From positions 1-7,260 of the forward strand of contig JAUVCY010000086.1 in assembly GCA_030595585.1 (NCBI GenBank): 7,260 nucleotides of DNA, written 5' to 3'. Below, in pieces: positions 6,404 through 7,260 of this stretch (within the stretch, counting starts at the first letter, position 1; each line of letters opens with the position of its first letter). A model generated the notes under the pieces. That model had not been told where the DNA came from and searched no databases. It saw nothing but the letters and a program-made list of their open reading frames with translations. This DNA comes from Thermoplasmatota archaeon. GTDB taxonomy: Archaea; Thermoplasmatota; Penumbrarchaeia; Penumbrarchaeales; Penumbrarchaeaceae. The translations under genes were made by a program, and so were the position numbers.

Positions 6404-6420
6404 GGAGATAATTAAGGCTA
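6404..6420 (-). promoter_or_regulatory. Possible TATA element of the large surface protein
   Basis: Minus-strand CCTTAATTATC lies in the 82-bp gap between the two right-hand genes, centred about 47 nt before the ATG at 6364. It would give a leader of about 20 nt carrying the SD. It is a weak match, and read-through from the upstream gene is equally possible. Confidence 0.3.
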
Positions 6421-6446
6421 CCCCCCTCAAGAGAAGGTTTCCATTA

Positions 6447-7260
6447 TCATACGAGAACGAGGGCCACAGATGAGGTTCCATCGACACCCTTCACTATCTG
6501 ATGGCTGATGAACAGCTCATCCCCGTCCGACAGTACATTTTCATATCTATCAGGAGGGACCGTCCCGGAGGGGAGGATGATGGGCAGGGGGCACCATCCT
6601 TCCGACATCAGTGGGTCCAGTGGGTCCAGAAGCATGTAACCCGGAAATAGTGTCGCCCCTCGCCTGATCACAAGGTTCAACTCTCCAAGATGGCCCTCCA
6701 GCGGTGGGGGATCACAGTCCACGATGTGGATCAGTTCCCGTATCCTCTCGTCATCCATAATGGCGCATCGGCTGTATGGCCCAGGATGGATAAAGAGGAC
6801 CGGTTGGCCGTCCACCTCTACCTTGATGAGGTACAGGGCGCAAGGGGTCTCGACCGTGAAACCTCCCGCCCGCCGTCCCATCTCCCTCAGGGCCGTCAGG
6901 TTTGCGACCCTATCGTTCGCGGGTGGAAAGGAGGGGATAAGCGTTACGCCCTGAAGGGAGATCACCTTTTCTCCTCCGCCCTCGATATACAACAGGTCTG
7001 GAAGGACGTGTATGGAGTATGTCTCCCCGTCCAGCCGGGGGGGAAGGGAGATGGCGGACCCGTTCGCCCCCATCCCGAGATCTATGGTCAGCATGGTGTC
7101 TCCCGGACCCGATAGGAGCAGGTCTGCTGCCTCCCGTATGGAATTGGAGATCCCCTCAAGCATGATATCATCGTTCCGATCGGCCATCCTGGCGAGCTCT
7201 CCACCGAACATCCCAAGGAGCAGCATGGCCGCCATGATCAGGCCGAAGCGAAACGGTATG
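6447..7260 (-). CDS. Secreted or membrane-anchored protein, possibly type IV pilin-like (partial, N-terminus cut by window edge)
   Basis: The frame is open to the right edge and 270 residues are visible. The first are hydrophobic (IPFRFGLIMAAMLLLGMF), followed by an amphipathic stretch and ISNSIREAADLLLSGPGDT. A membrane helix leading straight into an alpha-helix and then a GPGD turn and beta-rich domain (ISLPPRLDGETYSIHV) recalls archaeal pilin-like or class III signal-peptide proteins. That is inference: the part that would carry the peptidase site is missing. An ATG at 7235 could be the start, but the frame continues upstream without a stop. Counting from that ATG, there are four Cys (132, 157, 174, 215), which could form two disulfides outside the cell. 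The rest (to VALVLV) is not recognised. It lies 82 nt upstream of the large surface-protein gene on the same strand, consistent with a cell-surface cluster. Presence of a gene is fairly sure; family is not. Confidence 0.6.
   Translation of the reverse strand, partial: IPFRFGLIMAAMLLLGMFGGELARMADRNDDIMLEGISNSIREAADLLLSGPGDTMLTIDLGMGANGSAISLPPRLDGETYSIHVLPDLLYIEGGGEKVISLQGVTLIPSFPPANDRVANLTALREMGRRAGGFTVETPCALYLIKVEVDGQPVLFIHPGPYSRCAIMDDERIRELIHIVDCDPPPLEGHLGELNLVIRRGATLFPGYMLLDPLDPLMSEGWCPLPIILPSGTVPPDRYENVLSDGDELFISHQIVKGVDGTSSVALVLV
6611..6628 (-). repeat. 9-bp tandem duplication in the partial surface-protein gene
   Basis: GTGGGTCCA (plus strand) is present twice in a row, giving LDPLDP in the protein. 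It looks like a simple in-frame slippage duplication. Confidence 0.5.

Noticed and set aside
1..7260. tRNA, rRNA, CRISPR array, insertion sequence or phage genes
   Set aside because: Reading both strands, I saw no cloverleaf or rRNA-like stretch, no regularly spaced long repeats, no transposase motifs and no terminal inverted repeats. A covariance-model search would settle small RNAs.

Overview
The window looks archaeal, and a euryarchaeal lineage such as Thermoplasmatota is the best guess (inference; no rRNA or tRNA is present to place it). The grounds are an aIF1A gene next to a Rio1-type kinase gene, TATA-box-like elements at suitable distances from the starts, GTG and TTG starts, heavy use of AGG (Arg) and ATA (Ile) codons, and a large secreted protein that joins a NosD-like beta-helix to a row of Ig-like modules.

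Layout. Positions 1-1082 (minus strand) hold a translation/ribosome-biogenesis operon: aIF1A (762-1082), then RIO1 kinase (1-725), which runs off the left edge just short of its expected C-terminus. Positions 1083-1188 are a divergent promoter region. Positions 1189-3174 (plus strand) hold a two-gene operon: a class I/II aminotransferase, then a four-TPR protein with a very acidic 88-residue tail. The second gene's Shine-Dalgarno overlaps the first gene's stop codon. Positions 3176-6364 (minus strand) encode a 1062-residue surface protein: signal peptide, parallel beta-helix, FN3 domain, four Ig-like repeats, a Big_5-like domain, a carboxypeptidase-regulatory-like domain, one transmembrane helix and a short cytoplasmic tail. 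Its stop lies 1 bp from the stop of the TPR gene. Positions 6447-7260 (minus strand) hold a partial secreted or membrane-anchored protein, possibly pilin-like, open at the right edge.

Working together. aIF1A and Rio1 act in translation initiation and 40S-like subunit maturation. The aminotransferase and TPR protein share a transcript, but a functional link is not evident. The two right-hand genes probably form a cell-surface unit.

The most unusual signal is in the DNA encoding the acidic tail of the TPR protein. Two perfect 8-bp-stem, 4-nt-loop hairpins sit exactly 36 nt apart, and their stems differ by two fully compensatory base-pair changes. More palindromes follow. No mobile element, CRISPR array, tRNA or rRNA was seen, and I found no clear new defence or metabolic system.
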